Positions 34,332-43,648 are shown, counted from the first letter of the stretch. The stretch: DNA of 64,000 bases from an uncultured Celeribacter sp. (GCF_963675965.1 NZ_OY780935.1:2902501-2966500), one strand, 5' to 3'. Translations and numbers: made by a program. Notes: a model not told the origin generated them from the letters alone.

Positions 34332-35924
34332 ATGACGCCGTCTGGTTCTTCTCAATCCGTTTTGCCCGTCAAGCGTTCCGAATTTCGGGCCACTCTGAGT
34401 TCGGCGTTGTCCCGCGAACAGGCAGCTGCGCTGCCCGCAGATGACGATCTGCTTTTGCGAACTCCGGCCGACACGCCGATTGACCGTTTCGCACACCGCC
34501 AGTTTGCCCGCAGCAGCTTTCCTGTGAATCTCTATGATGCGGCGGGAGTGCGTCGGATCGATGGGTTCCTTGGGGACGGTCACACCGCGTTTCCGCAAGA
34601 GATGCGTATGCCGCAATCGTCATCCAGCGGCTGCGCCTTCGTGGTCAAGGATGATACGCTGTTCGTGCTCTATGATCGCCTTGAACGCTGGGAGGATGTC
34701 CCCGACGCGCTGGCTCTTGTTGCGGTGCGGCTGGATCGGGACCGGTTTGGCTCGCTCATGCCCGAGGCTCCCGATCCGCAATCTTTGACGCAGAGCGAAT
34801 ACCTGTTGTTGTCGCATATGCTGGCGGGGTTGGACCTGCGGGCTGCAGCGGCGGTTATGGGTGCATCATATGATACAAAGCGCAAGCAAATTCAGACCGT
34901 TATGGAAAAACTCGGCGCACGCAATCAGGCGGCATTGCTGCGGGCCTTGGCGCTGGACATCACGGCGCGAGTGCTGGATGAAATCCTGCCCAAAGAGCAC
35001 CAAAGCTATGAAACCAGCCTGGTCAAACGCCAGTTCGGCAAGGATGTGGTCATCAGCAAAATCACCATCGGGGAAGGGGTGGAGGTCCCGGTCTGGGACT
35101 TCGGTGCCCGTCGTGGACGCCCTGTTCTGTATTTTCACAATATGCTGGCGCCGACCGTCTTTGATCGTGACATCATTGCAGAACTGAAACGCAATAACCT
35201 GCGCTGGATCGTGATTCCCCGCCATTTCCTGAACTTCGCCGGTGTGCTGGGCGCACAGGCGCGGGTGGAAAAGCTGACGGCGGCGTTGGCGGAAACGTTG
35301 GCCTATCTCTCTGACGATCCGGTGGTTTGCATCGGTGAAAGTGCCGGGGTGCCCTGGGCGGTGAATTTTGCGCGCCGCTTTCCGCATCAGGTCTCACACT
35401 TGGTGCTGAGCGCCACGCCCAAGCCGCCAGACACAGGCCCGGTGGCGAAAGATCCGTCGCTCTACGAGGAAATGTCGCAGCGGTTGCGTCGGGATGAAAG
35501 GGTGCTGTCCGGGCTGACGCGCATCTACAATGCAATCGCCCGTATGCCGTCTCTGGCGCAGCGCGGACTTTTGCATATGTACCGGCACTCTCCGGCGGAT
35601 ACGCTTTTTTTGGAAAGGACTTTCCGTCAAGGGTATCTGAGCGAATGGCTCAGGGTGATTGCCAATGAGGGCACGCTCGCCTCCATAGATGAGTTGATGA
35701 ACCTGCAGCGCAACTGGGAAGATGAGCTGACGCAGGTTGGTTGCGACATCACCTTTGTGCATGGGGCCGAAGACCCGGTGTGTCCGGCCGAGGCGATGGC
35801 CCATATGGTGGGGCATCTGCCGAATGCACAGTGCGAAATTGTCGAAGATGCAGGCCATTTTGTCCTGATGCAGCATTTCCCGCGCTTTGCCTCGCTGTCG
35901 CGGAGTTTGAGCGAGGCAGCGTAA
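34332..35924 (+). CDS. LuxR-type HTH fused to alpha/beta hydrolase
   Basis: Protein of 530 aa. Residues 1-150 have no recognised motif. Residues 152-206 form a LuxR-like helix-turn-helix ('LTQSEYLLLSHMLAGLDLRA' to 'KQIQTVMEKLGARNQAALLR'). The rest is an alpha/beta hydrolase with a complete catalytic triad: S337 in 'CIGESAGVPW', D481 in 'HGAEDPVCP', H509 in 'DAGHFV'. There is no signal peptide, so it is cytoplasmic. A DNA-binding protein carrying an active-looking hydrolase could sense or destroy a small ester or lactone. The partner LuxR gene is divergent. Confidence 0.75.
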   Translation: MTPSGSSQSVLPVKRSEFRATLSSALSREQAAALPADDDLLLRTPADTPIDRFAHRQFARSSFPVNLYDAAGVRRIDGFLGDGHTAFPQEMRMPQSSSSGCAFVVKDDTLFVLYDRLERWEDVPDALALVAVRLDRDRFGSLMPEAPDPQSLTQSEYLLLSHMLAGLDLRAAAAVMGASYDTKRKQIQTVMEKLGARNQAALLRALALDITARVLDEILPKEHQSYETSLVKRQFGKDVVISKITIGEGVEVPVWDFGARRGRPVLYFHNMLAPTVFDRDIIAELKRNNLRWIVIPRHFLNFAGVLGAQARVEKLTAALAETLAYLSDDPVVCIGESAGVPWAVNFARRFPHQVSHLVLSATPKPPDTGPVAKDPSLYEEMSQRLRRDERVLSGLTRIYNAIARMPSLAQRGLLHMYRHSPADTLFLERTFRQGYLSEWLRVIANEGTLASIDELMNLQRNWEDELTQVGCDITFVHGAEDPVCPAEAMAHMVGHLPNAQCEIVEDAGHFVLMQHFPRFASLSRSLSEAA

Positions 35925-36006
35925 GCGATGCCAGAACAGCTGCGCCCCGCCATGGCGGAGATGACGGGACGCGCGTTCATTTTGCGTCGTGTAGCGCGGG
36001 TTGGGA

Positions 36007-37380
36007 TTATCCCGGCAGAACGCTGCTGACGGCTTTTTTCGTGGCTGCGATTACCGTGTCGGCCTCATCGCGGGTCAGGCAGAAAGGCGGTGCGAAGCCA
36101 AGGATGTCGCCCTGGGGCATCGCGCGCCCGATGACGCCTTCGGCCAGCAGGGCCCCGGCAATCTGATAGCCGATCTTGTCGCCCGCATCGAAGAAGCTGC
36201 GGCTGTCGCGATCCTTGACGAACTCGACCGCGCACATCATGCCTTCGCCACGAATATCACCGACATTGGCGTGAGCGCCCAGAGCGTCCTGCAACCCGGC
36301 CTTGAGGTAGGCGCCCACGGCCCCGGCGTTTTCCACCAGTGACAGCTTGTCGATAAGCTGCAGGTTGGCGACGCCTGCGGCGGCCCCGACGGGGTGGGCC
36401 GAATAGGTCCAGCCATGGCCAATAGGGCCGTTTTCATCGGTGCCCTGTTCCAGCACTTTCCACATCTTGTCACCAACGATGGACCCCGACAGCGGCGCAT
36501 AGGCCGAGGTCAGCCCTTTGGCGATGGTGATCAGATCGGGTTTCATGCCGTAGTGTTCGGAGCCGAACATGCTGCCCAGACGGCCAAAGCCTGTGACGAC
36601 CTCATCGGCGACCAGCAGGATGTCGTGTTTGTCCAGCACGGCCTGAATGGCGGTCCAATAGCCTGCCGGCGGCGGTACGATCCCACCGGTGCCCAGCACG
36701 GGTTCGCCGATGAAGGCCGCGATGGTGTCCGCGCCTTCCCGTTCGATCAGCTCTTCCAGAGCGGCCACGCAATGGGCGGTGAAGGCCTCTTCCGACATGT
36801 CAGCATCGGGGCGGCGGAAATAATAGGGAGCTTCGGTGTGCACGATGGGTGCGCGCGGCAGGTCGAATTTGTTGTGGAAGGTCTCCAGCCCGGTCAGCGA
36901 CCCGGTCATCACGCCCGAACCGTGATAGCCGCGCCAGCGTGAGATGATCTTTTTCTTTTCCGGGCGACCCAGGATGTTGTTGTAATACCAGATCAGTTTG
37001 ATGTTGGTTTCATTGGCATCAGACCCGGACAGGCCAAAGTAGACCTTGGACATATGCGCAGGCGCGCGGTCGAGCACCATTTTCGACAGGGTGATCGAGG
37101 CCTCGGTGCCGTGACCGACATAGGCGTGGTAATAGGCCAGTTCGCGGGCCTGATCGGCGATGGCTTCGGCGATATCCTGACGTCCGTAGCCGACATTGAC
37201 GCAGTAGAGCCCGGCGAAGGCGTCGAGCAGACGCGTACCGTCGCGGTCTTCGATATGCACCCCTTCGGCGGTCTTGATCACCCGGCTGGGGGTTTCACCA
37301 CGGGCGTGCTGGGCCAGATGCGTGGAGGGGTGAAAGAAGTTTTCGCGGTCCCATTTCGCAAGTTGATCGTTGGTCAGCAT
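36007..37380 (-). CDS. doeD: Class III aminotransferase, diaminobutyrate transaminase of ectoine catabolism
   Basis: PLP enzyme of 457 aa in the omega-transaminase family. It has 'GLYCVNVGYGRQDIAEAI', 'LSGSDANETNIKL', the aspartate motif 'LLVADEVVTGFGRLG' and the cofactor lysine in 'TIAKGLTSAYAPL'. It is last in the minus-strand ectoine operon, 34 bp behind doeC. In ectoine degradation it converts 2,4-diaminobutyrate to aspartate semialdehyde. The assignment rests on context plus family. Confidence 0.8.
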   Translation of the reverse strand: MLTNDQLAKWDRENFFHPSTHLAQHARGETPSRVIKTAEGVHIEDRDGTRLLDAFAGLYCVNVGYGRQDIAEAIADQARELAYYHAYVGHGTEASITLSKMVLDRAPAHMSKVYFGLSGSDANETNIKLIWYYNNILGRPEKKKIISRWRGYHGSGVMTGSLTGLETFHNKFDLPRAPIVHTEAPYYFRRPDADMSEEAFTAHCVAALEELIEREGADTIAAFIGEPVLGTGGIVPPPAGYWTAIQAVLDKHDILLVADEVVTGFGRLGSMFGSEHYGMKPDLITIAKGLTSAYAPLSGSIVGDKMWKVLEQGTDENGPIGHGWTYSAHPVGAAAGVANLQLIDKLSLVENAGAVGAYLKAGLQDALGAHANVGDIRGEGMMCAVEFVKDRDSRSFFDAGDKIGYQIAGALLAEGVIGRAMPQGDILGFAPPFCLTRDEADTVIAATKKAVSSVLPG

Positions 37381-37414
37381 AGGTCTTCCTTATTGTTGTG
37401 CAGAGGAGGTTGCG

Positions 37415-38890
37415 TCATGCCCAATCGCGGCAGACGTATTTGATTTCCATGAATTCTTCCATGCCGCGACGGGCACCTTCGCGGCCCATTCCGGACTGTT
37501 TGACTCCGCCGAAGGGGATCGGGGCGCCTGTGACCTTGGTGCGGTTGACCGCCACCATGCCAAACTGCAGCGCGCGGCTCAGCCGATAGATGCGCCGGGG
37601 GTCCTGACTGTGAACATAGGCGACCAGTCCGTATTCGCTGGCATTGGCGCGGGCGACGACCTCATCTTCGGTGTCGAAGGGGGTGAGGGGCGCGACGGGG
37701 CCAAAGCTTTCCTCGGACATGATGCGGGCTGTGTCGGGCACATCGGTCAGCACGGTTGGCTGGTAGAACAACGGCCCCAAGGGCGCGCGTGCGCCACCGC
37801 AGGCCAGTTTGGCACCTTTGTCCAGCGCATCAGCCACATGGGCTTCCTGCTTGGCGACAGCGGCTTCGTTCATCAGCGGGCCGATGTCGGGATCATCCAT
37901 GCCGCGCCCAAGGGTCAGCGCCTGCGTCGCCTTGGTGAACGCGGCGCAGAAATCGTCATAGATCGGACGCTCGACATAAATGCGGTTCGCGCCAAGGCAG
38001 TCTTGGCCCGAGGTTGCGAACTTTGCCTTGATCACTTCCGCCACCGCGCGGTCCAGATCGGCGCCCTTGAAGACGATCACCGGGGCGTGGCCGCCTAGTT
38101 CCAGCACCAGCTTCTTCACCGTGTCGGCAGACTGGCGATAGAGCAGCCGCCCGACTTCGGTCGAGCCGGTGAAGGAGAGCGCGCGCACGCGCGGGTCTTC
38201 GCACCAAGGCGTAACGACCGTGGCCGCATCGCCGGTGACGACATTGAACACGCCTTTGGGAAAGCCAGCCCGTTCCGCCAGTTCGGCCAGCGCCAGCGCG
38301 CTGAACGGCGTTTGCGCCGACGGGTGGGCAACGACGGTGCAGCCCGCCGCCAGTGCGGCGGCGGCCTTACGGGTCAGCATGGCCGACGGAAAATTCCACG
38401 GCGTGATCAGTGCCACAACACCCACGGGTTCGAGCCAGAGTTCCACCTCGGCGTCTGGCAGATGCGAAGTCACCCCTTCGATATTCGGGCGTTTGGCCTC
38501 TTCGGCGTAATAATCGATGAAAGAGGCGGCATAGTCGATTTCGCCCAGCGCCTCGGACAGCGGTTTGCCCTGTTCCAGCACCATGATCCGGGCGAGGCTG
38601 TCTTTCGCCTCCATGACCAGATCGTGCCAGCGGCGCAGACAGGCGGCGCGCTCTTGCGGCAGGGTCAGCGACCAGCTGGCAAAGGCGGTCTGTGCCGCAT
38701 CCACGCTTTGGCGGGCCTGCGCGCCATTCAGCGCGGCCACATCCCCAAGATGGGCGTCAGTGGCAGGATCGTGGACGGGGAAACTGTCGTTGTCTTCGCC
38801 AGATGTCCATTTGCCGTTGACGTAGGCAAAGCTGCGCAACAGGCGTTTGTCGTCAATGTCGGCGCGGGCAGAGATCGCAGTGTCGAGCAT
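37415..38890 (-). CDS. doeC: Aspartate-semialdehyde (succinate-semialdehyde-like) dehydrogenase of ectoine catabolism
   Basis: ALDH of 491 aa with N166 (TPWNFP), E264 (LELGG) and C298 (SGQDC). The expected lysine of the KPxxxTP cofactor motif is histidine (H189, 'AHPSAQTPFSALAL'), a rare change. It is a paralogue of the ALDH at 4240. Between doeX and doeD it fits the Ssd/DoeC role, oxidising aspartate semialdehyde to aspartate so the product enters central metabolism. The 114 bp upstream contain three TCGGACTGA boxes. Confidence 0.82.
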   Translation of the reverse strand: MLDTAISARADIDDKRLLRSFAYVNGKWTSGEDNDSFPVHDPATDAHLGDVAALNGAQARQSVDAAQTAFASWSLTLPQERAACLRRWHDLVMEAKDSLARIMVLEQGKPLSEALGEIDYAASFIDYYAEEAKRPNIEGVTSHLPDAEVELWLEPVGVVALITPWNFPSAMLTRKAAAALAAGCTVVAHPSAQTPFSALALAELAERAGFPKGVFNVVTGDAATVVTPWCEDPRVRALSFTGSTEVGRLLYRQSADTVKKLVLELGGHAPVIVFKGADLDRAVAEVIKAKFATSGQDCLGANRIYVERPIYDDFCAAFTKATQALTLGRGMDDPDIGPLMNEAAVAKQEAHVADALDKGAKLACGGARAPLGPLFYQPTVLTDVPDTARIMSEESFGPVAPLTPFDTEDEVVARANASEYGLVAYVHSQDPRRIYRLSRALQFGMVAVNRTKVTGAPIPFGGVKQSGMGREGARRGMEEFMEIKYVCRDWA

Positions 38891-38966
38891 GATGGGCCTC
38901 CTTTGCGCCCATCATGACAGAGGGACGCAGACAGGGAGACCAAACTGAAGGGGCAGTGCAGGCGGA

Positions 38967-39017
38967 TCGGACTGATTATCGCGCGACTTCAGTCCGACTG
39001 CGGGTCAATCGGACTGA
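38967..39017. promoter_or_regulatory. Three phased TCGGACTGA boxes, candidate DoeX operator
   Basis: TCGGACTGA occurs at 38967-38975, inverted at 38989-38997 and again at 39009-39017. Centres are 22 and 20 bp apart, about two helical turns each. They span the doeX-doeC gap and the last codons of doeX. Lrp/AsnC proteins wrap DNA over helically phased sites, so autoregulation or doeC control by DoeX is plausible. Confidence 0.5.
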
Positions 39018-39490
39018 GGATCAAAGAGCGCCAGCGGCGGGAGCCCACCGCCCTTGACCTGTTTGGTCACGATATAGGTGAAATAGCGCGCGATTCCGAT
39101 GCGCGCGTCCAGCAAGCTGTCGATCAGCCGCTGATAGGCGTCGACATCGCGGGTCACGATCTGCAGCAGATAATCAAAACCACCGCCGAGCGCCCAGCAG
39201 GCGACAATTTCGTCGTGTGCCTGAAGGCTTTCCTCGAACACCCGAAACGAGGCCTGTGTGTGATCGGTCAGTTCGGCGGCGACGAAGACCGTGACATGGC
39301 CTCCCAGCTTCTTGAGATTGATCTCGGCGCGATAGCCGTCGATCAGCCCGGCCTTTTCCAGCTTTTTCAGCCGCTCCCACGCGGGGGTGGGCGACAGGCC
39401 GATTTGCTCGGCGAGTGCCGATTTGGAAATCCGTCCCTCACGCGCCACCACGCGCAAAATGTCCATGTCACGAGCGTCAAGTTTGATCAT
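39005..39490 (-). CDS. doeX: Lrp/AsnC-family regulator of ectoine utilisation
   Basis: Regulator of 161 aa. An N-terminal helix-turn-helix ('LDARDMDILRVVAREGRISK', 'LSPTPAWERLKKLEKAGLI') precedes the RAM ligand-binding domain ('CWALGGGFDYLLQIV'). ATG 39490 is chosen because AAGG at the eutC stop is correctly spaced; a GTG at 39499 is the longer option. AsnC-type proteins of this kind accompany ectoine degradation clusters and respond to pathway intermediates in relatives. Confidence 0.85.
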   Translation of the reverse strand: MIKLDARDMDILRVVAREGRISKSALAEQIGLSPTPAWERLKKLEKAGLIDGYRAEINLKKLGGHVTVFVAAELTDHTQASFRVFEESLQAHDEIVACWALGGGFDYLLQIVTRDVDAYQRLIDSLLDARIGIARYFTYIVTKQVKGGGLPPLALFDPQSD

Positions 39491-39500
39491 GAGGCGCACC

Positions 39501-40493
39501 TTAGGCGGAAATCACCGTGCCTGCATCCCCCAAACGCCGTGCGGCCAAGGTGGCAATCACCGTGTCCTGAACCCCAGTGCCGGTCAGATCGCAAATGGTG
39601 ATCTGCTGTGCATCCTTGCGACCGGGGCTGGTGCCCGCGATGATCTGGCCAAGCTCCGGCGGTTCGGGCAGCATCAGCCCCTGTGCCCGCGCGCGGCCCA
39701 GTTCGCCCAGATGTTCGGCCTGAGACACCCGATCGCAAACATAGAGATGGGCCGCATCCAGCGCCTCGGGGGCGATTTCGCATTTGTCGCTCTGATCCGA
39801 TCCCATGGCGGTGATATGCAGCCCGTCGTGCAGCATGTCGGCGGAAATCAGCGGCGAGCGTGCAGGCGTCGTGGTCACCACAAGCTGGGACCGGGCGACC
39901 AGTGGGGCAATCTCGGTCATGACCTCTGTCTGCGCTCCGGTGGTTTTCGCGATATCGCGGGCGCAGGCGGCGGCTTTTTCCGCATCACGGCCCCAGACGA
40001 GGCAGCGTTTGAACGGGCGCACCAGATGGGCGGCCTGCATTTGCAGCCGGGCCTGCACGCCGGTGCCCAACACCCCGGCAGTTTCGATCTCGGGGGCGAG
40101 ATGGCGGGCGGCCACGGCGCCGGCGGCGGCGGTCCGCAGATCGGTCAGATACCCGTTGTCGAGAAACACCGCCTGCACCAGCCCGGTCTTTGCTGAGAGC
40201 AGAATCATCAGCCCGTTGAGCGAAGGCAGGCCGCGTTTCGGGTTGTCGAAGAACCCCGGCGAGACCTTGAGCGCGAAGCCATCAAATCCGGGCACATAGG
40301 CGGTTTTGACATCCACTTCGGCATTTTGCGCCTCAAGGTCCATCGACAGGACAGGGGGCATGACCACACCGCCAGCGGCCAGCGCGCGAAAGCCCTCCTC
40401 GACCGTGTCAACGGTTTGCGCATCCAATCCGATGCAGGCGCGCAGCTGGGCTTCGGTGACGATGCGAATGTCATGAGGGTGCGGGGCGGGCAT
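39501..40493 (-). CDS. eutC: Ectoine utilisation protein EutC (ornithine cyclodeaminase/mu-crystallin family)
   Basis: Protein of 330 aa. It contains the NAD-binding 'GVLGTGVQARLQMQAAHLV' and 'VWGRDAEKAAACA', plus the family motifs 'DVKTAYVPGFDGFALKVSPG' and 'TAAAGAVAARHLA'. It overlaps eutB by 23 bp. In ectoine clusters EutB and EutC are thought to convert hydroxyectoine intermediates to ectoine. Without context it would be called an ornithine cyclodeaminase homologue. Confidence 0.82.
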   Translation of the reverse strand: MPAPHPHDIRIVTEAQLRACIGLDAQTVDTVEEGFRALAAGGVVMPPVLSMDLEAQNAEVDVKTAYVPGFDGFALKVSPGFFDNPKRGLPSLNGLMILLSAKTGLVQAVFLDNGYLTDLRTAAAGAVAARHLAPEIETAGVLGTGVQARLQMQAAHLVRPFKRCLVWGRDAEKAAACARDIAKTTGAQTEVMTEIAPLVARSQLVVTTTPARSPLISADMLHDGLHITAMGSDQSDKCEIAPEALDAAHLYVCDRVSQAEHLGELGRARAQGLMLPEPPELGQIIAGTSPGRKDAQQITICDLTGTGVQDTVIATLAARRLGDAGTVISA

Positions 40494-41493
40494 AGGGGGC
40501 TCCTGTCAGGATAAAATCGCCAAGGGTCACGGGGCGTCCGCTGATCACGTGGGTGAATTGCTCCATGTCGACATTGCGCCCGGTGATCACTGTGCCGATT
40601 TCGGCGCTAGGCGGGACTTTGCCAGACAAAAGTGCGGCCAGCCCGACGACGCTGGCCCCCTCGGCGACCAGCCGGTCTTCGAAATAGAGCGCCTGCATGG
40701 CGTGGTAGATTTCGCTTTCCTCAAGCAGCACAACATCGTCCAGAAAACGTTGGCACATGGCAAAGCTGTGTTGGTTTCGTGCACCGATCCCGCCCCCCAG
40801 ACTGTCCGCCAGAGAGGCGACTTCGGTCACCTCGACAGGATGTCCCGCAGTCAGGGAAGCGGCCATGGCCGCACCGCGGTTCATGCTGAGGCCGATCACG
40901 CGGATACCGGGTTTTACCGTTTTGGCGGCACAGGCCATTCCGGCCGCCAGCCCGCCGCCAGACAGCGGAATGAGAAGCGTGTCCAGCTCGGGCCGTTGTC
41001 GCAGCATTTCCAGCGCGATGGTGCCCTGTCCCGCGATGACATCGGGGTGGTCGAAAGGCGCAATGTCGATCAGCTCTTCCTCCTGCGCCAGCCGCGTCGC
41101 CTCGGACTGGGCCGCATCCTGAGAGGTGCCATGGATGTGCACGCGGGCGCCGAGCGCGCGAATGCCGTCGACCTTGGCTTGCGGCACGAGTTCGGACATG
41201 CAGACCACCGCCTGCAGACCAAGCCGCGCCGCCGCATAGGCCACTGCGCGGCCATGGTTGCCGGTCGAACAGCAGATCACGCCGGGCGCGTCAGCAGGCA
41301 GACGCGACAGAGCATTCATGGCGCCGCGCAGCTTGAATGCGCCCATGGGTTGGCAGAGTTCCAGTTTCAGCCACAGCGTCGCGCCCAGATGCGCGGGCAG
41401 TCGCGCAGACAGGGCAGAGGGCACACAGGGGGTGGCATCGGCGACCCCCTGCAGACGGGACGCCGCGGTCTGCACCTCGGCCAGTCCGATCAT
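40471..41493 (-). CDS. eutB: Hydroxyectoine utilisation dehydratase EutB
   Basis: Fold-type II PLP enzyme of 340 aa, homologous to threonine/serine dehydratases. The cofactor lysine is in 'MGAFKLRGAMNAL'. 'CCSTGNHGRAVAYAAARLG' is the substrate loop and 'PLSGGGLAAGMA' the phosphate-binding loop. It overlaps ehuA by one base and eutC by 23. In the pathway model it removes the hydroxyl of a hydroxyectoine derivative as water. Confidence 0.82.
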   Translation of the reverse strand: MIGLAEVQTAASRLQGVADATPCVPSALSARLPAHLGATLWLKLELCQPMGAFKLRGAMNALSRLPADAPGVICCSTGNHGRAVAYAAARLGLQAVVCMSELVPQAKVDGIRALGARVHIHGTSQDAAQSEATRLAQEEELIDIAPFDHPDVIAGQGTIALEMLRQRPELDTLLIPLSGGGLAAGMACAAKTVKPGIRVIGLSMNRGAAMAASLTAGHPVEVTEVASLADSLGGGIGARNQHSFAMCQRFLDDVVLLEESEIYHAMQALYFEDRLVAEGASVVGLAALLSGKVPPSAEIGTVITGRNVDMEQFTHVISGRPVTLGDFILTGAPYARPAPS

Positions 41494-42308
41494 CAGTCGG
41501 CCTCTTTGACCGCGCTGAGGAACTGTTGCGTGCGTTCGCGCTGCGGGTTGCCAAACAGATCCTCCGGGCTGCCCTGTTCTTCGATCTGGCCGTCATAGAA
41601 GAAACAGACCCGATCCGAGATGTCTTTGGCAAAGCCCATCTGGTGGGTGACCATCAGCATGGTCAGATTGTGTTTGTTGACCAGATCCCGGATGACATTG
41701 GTGACTTCGCCGATCACCTCCGGGTCGAGCGCCGATGTCACCTCGTCAAAGAGCATCACCTTTGGGCGCATGGCCAAAGCGCGTGCAATGGCGACGCGTT
41801 GCTGCTGGCCCCCCGACAGACGCGAGGGGTGCTGATCCTTCTTGTCGGCCATGCCGACCATTTCCAGCAGTTCCTCTGAACGCGCACGGGCCTCGGCCTT
41901 TGGCATGCCAAGCACCTGAACCGGGCCCTCCATGCAGTTTTCCAGCGCGGTCATATGCGGGAATAGGTTGAAGTGCTGAAAGCACATGCCGATCTGGGCG
42001 CGGGCCTGACGCAGATATTTGGGTGAGGCAGGCACAAGGGTGCCGTTTTTCGGCTCGTGGGTCAGCGGCTTGCCATCAACGTAGATGACGCCTTCGTTGA
42101 TCGTTTCCAGTGTCATCAGCATGCGCAGCACGGTGGTCTTGCCAGACCCTGAGGGGCCGATGATGGTCACCATTTCGCCCTCGGTCACATCCAGATCGAG
42201 ATGGTCGAGAACGGTCAGGTTCCCATAGCGCTTGGTCACATTCATGAAACGGACCATTGGGATGTTTTCACCGGTCAGTTCCAGCGGATATTGCGACATA
42301 TCTTCCAT
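41493..42308 (-). CDS. ehuA: Ectoine/hydroxyectoine ABC transporter ATP-binding protein EhuA
   Basis: ATPase of 271 aa. Walker A is GPSGSGKTT, signature '[15 protein letters not shown]', Walker B 'VMLFDEVTSALDP', switch histidine in 'VTHQMGFAK'. The ATG overlaps the ehuD stop (TAATG). It powers import by the EhuBCD complex. It is paralogous to the ATPase at 28068. Confidence 0.87.
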   Translation of the reverse strand: MEDMSQYPLELTGENIPMVRFMNVTKRYGNLTVLDHLDLDVTEGEMVTIIGPSGSGKTTVLRMLMTLETINEGVIYVDGKPLTHEPKNGTLVPASPKYLRQARAQIGMCFQHFNLFPHMTALENCMEGPVQVLGMPKAEARARSEELLEMVGMADKKDQHPSRLSGGQQQRVAIARALAMRPKVMLFDEVTSALDPEVIGEVTNVIRDLVNKHNLTMLMVTHQMGFAKDISDRVCFFYDGQIEEQGSPEDLFGNPQRERTQQFLSAVKEAD

Positions 42309-42979
42309 TATTTCAGTCCAAGTTTGCGGCGCACATAGGTTTCAAAGCTGCGAATGAGCGCTGCCGTGGGAAGGGAAATGGCGAGGAAAATCACGCCGAC
42401 GAGGGTGTAGGGCTCCAGGAACCGATAGCTTTCCGAGCCAATGGCATTGGCGGTGTGCATCAGTTCCGCGACGCCGATGACCGATAGCATGGGCGTGTCC
42501 TTGAAGATGCCGACAAGGTAGTTGCCCATCCCGGCCAGAGCTGGCGGGATCGCCTGTGGGATGATGACGCGCATGTAGGTTTTGCGTGTTGACATGTTCA
42601 GCGCGGTGCAGGCTTCCCATTGTCCCTTGGGCACGCTGTCGAGTCCGCCACGATAGACCTCGGAAAGATAGGCCGAATAATGCAGACCGATTGCGATCAT
42701 CCCGGCGGTCCAGGGGCCCAGGCGGATGCCGAATTGCGGTCCCACGTAGTAGACGAAGAAGATCTGCAGGATCAGCGGTGTCGAGCGGATGAATTCGACG
42801 AATTCACGCACGACGAAGGTGACGCCGCGAAAAGGTGTGCGTTGGGCCAGCGCCAGCACCATGCCCAGAACCACGGCAATGGCATAGCCTGCCCCCGCGG
42901 CGATCAGCGTGTTGAGCGTGGCCTCAAGCAGCCGAGGCAGAATTTCCCAGGTGAAGTCCCATTTCCAGTTGAAACCCAT
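42308..42979 (-). CDS. ehuD: Ectoine/hydroxyectoine ABC transporter permease EhuD
   Basis: HisM-type inner-membrane permease (223 aa) with 'LLEATLNTLIAAGAGYAIAV' at the N-terminus and the EAA loop 'DSVPKGQWEACTALNMS'. It begins 3 bp after the ehuC stop. It forms the translocation pore with EhuC. Confidence 0.87.
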   Translation of the reverse strand: MGFNWKWDFTWEILPRLLEATLNTLIAAGAGYAIAVVLGMVLALAQRTPFRGVTFVVREFVEFIRSTPLILQIFFVYYVGPQFGIRLGPWTAGMIAIGLHYSAYLSEVYRGGLDSVPKGQWEACTALNMSTRKTYMRVIIPQAIPPALAGMGNYLVGIFKDTPMLSVIGVAELMHTANAIGSESYRFLEPYTLVGVIFLAISLPTAALIRSFETYVRRKLGLK

Positions 42980-42982
42980 GGC

Positions 42983-43648
42983 TCAGGCCCTCCCCATCTT
43001 GCGACGCATGACGGCTTCGAGCCAGCGCATGAACGGGGTCACGATGAAGCGCGCGAAAATGTAATAGAGGATCAAGGCCAGCCCGAAGGATTGCGCCGAC
43101 AGAAAAGTCGAGCCATTGATCTGCTTGGCGACGAACATCAGGTCGGTGACGGAAATCAGTGCCACGAGCGCCGTGTTCTTTAGCAATTCGATCAGCAGGT
43201 TGCCCCAGGGCGGCAGCATGTTGACCAGTGCCTGCGGCAAGATGATGCGGCGCATGCGTTTGGCCGGGCTCATCGACAGGGCATAGGCCGCTTCCCATTG
43301 TCCTTTGGGGACAGATTGAATGCCGCCGCGCACCAGTTCCGCACCATAGGCCCCAAGGTTCATCCCGACCGCGACAAAGCCTGCGGTGAATTTTTCAAGG
43401 GTGATGCCGAAGAGGGGCAGGACGAAGAAAATCCAGTAAAGCTGCACCAGCAATGAGGTGCCGCGAAAAATCTCGATATAGACCACGGCGGCGCCGTGAA
43501 CGGCCTTGTTCGAGGACAGTTTCATCAGCCCTGCAATCAGGGCGATCGCAACGGCCAGCAGGGTTGCGAGGAAAAACTGCCCTGCAGTGGTGGCGGTCCC
43601 TTCCAGAAAGTCGGGCCAGTAGGTCGTGATAAATTCCCAAAAGCTCAA
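42983..43648 (-). CDS. ehuC: Ectoine/hydroxyectoine ABC transporter permease EhuC
   Basis: Permease of 221 aa from a TTG start with GGGAGAG upstream. Segments include 'TATTAGQFFLATLLAVAIAL', and the EAA loop is 'QSVPKGQWEAAYALSMSPA'. It is separated from ehuB by an 86-bp gap with a strong hairpin. Confidence 0.85.
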   Translation of the reverse strand: MSFWEFITTYWPDFLEGTATTAGQFFLATLLAVAIALIAGLMKLSSNKAVHGAAVVYIEIFRGTSLLVQLYWIFFVLPLFGITLEKFTAGFVAVGMNLGAYGAELVRGGIQSVPKGQWEAAYALSMSPAKRMRRIILPQALVNMLPPWGNLLIELLKNTALVALISVTDLMFVAKQINGSTFLSAQSFGLALILYYIFARFIVTPFMRWLEAVMRRKMGRA

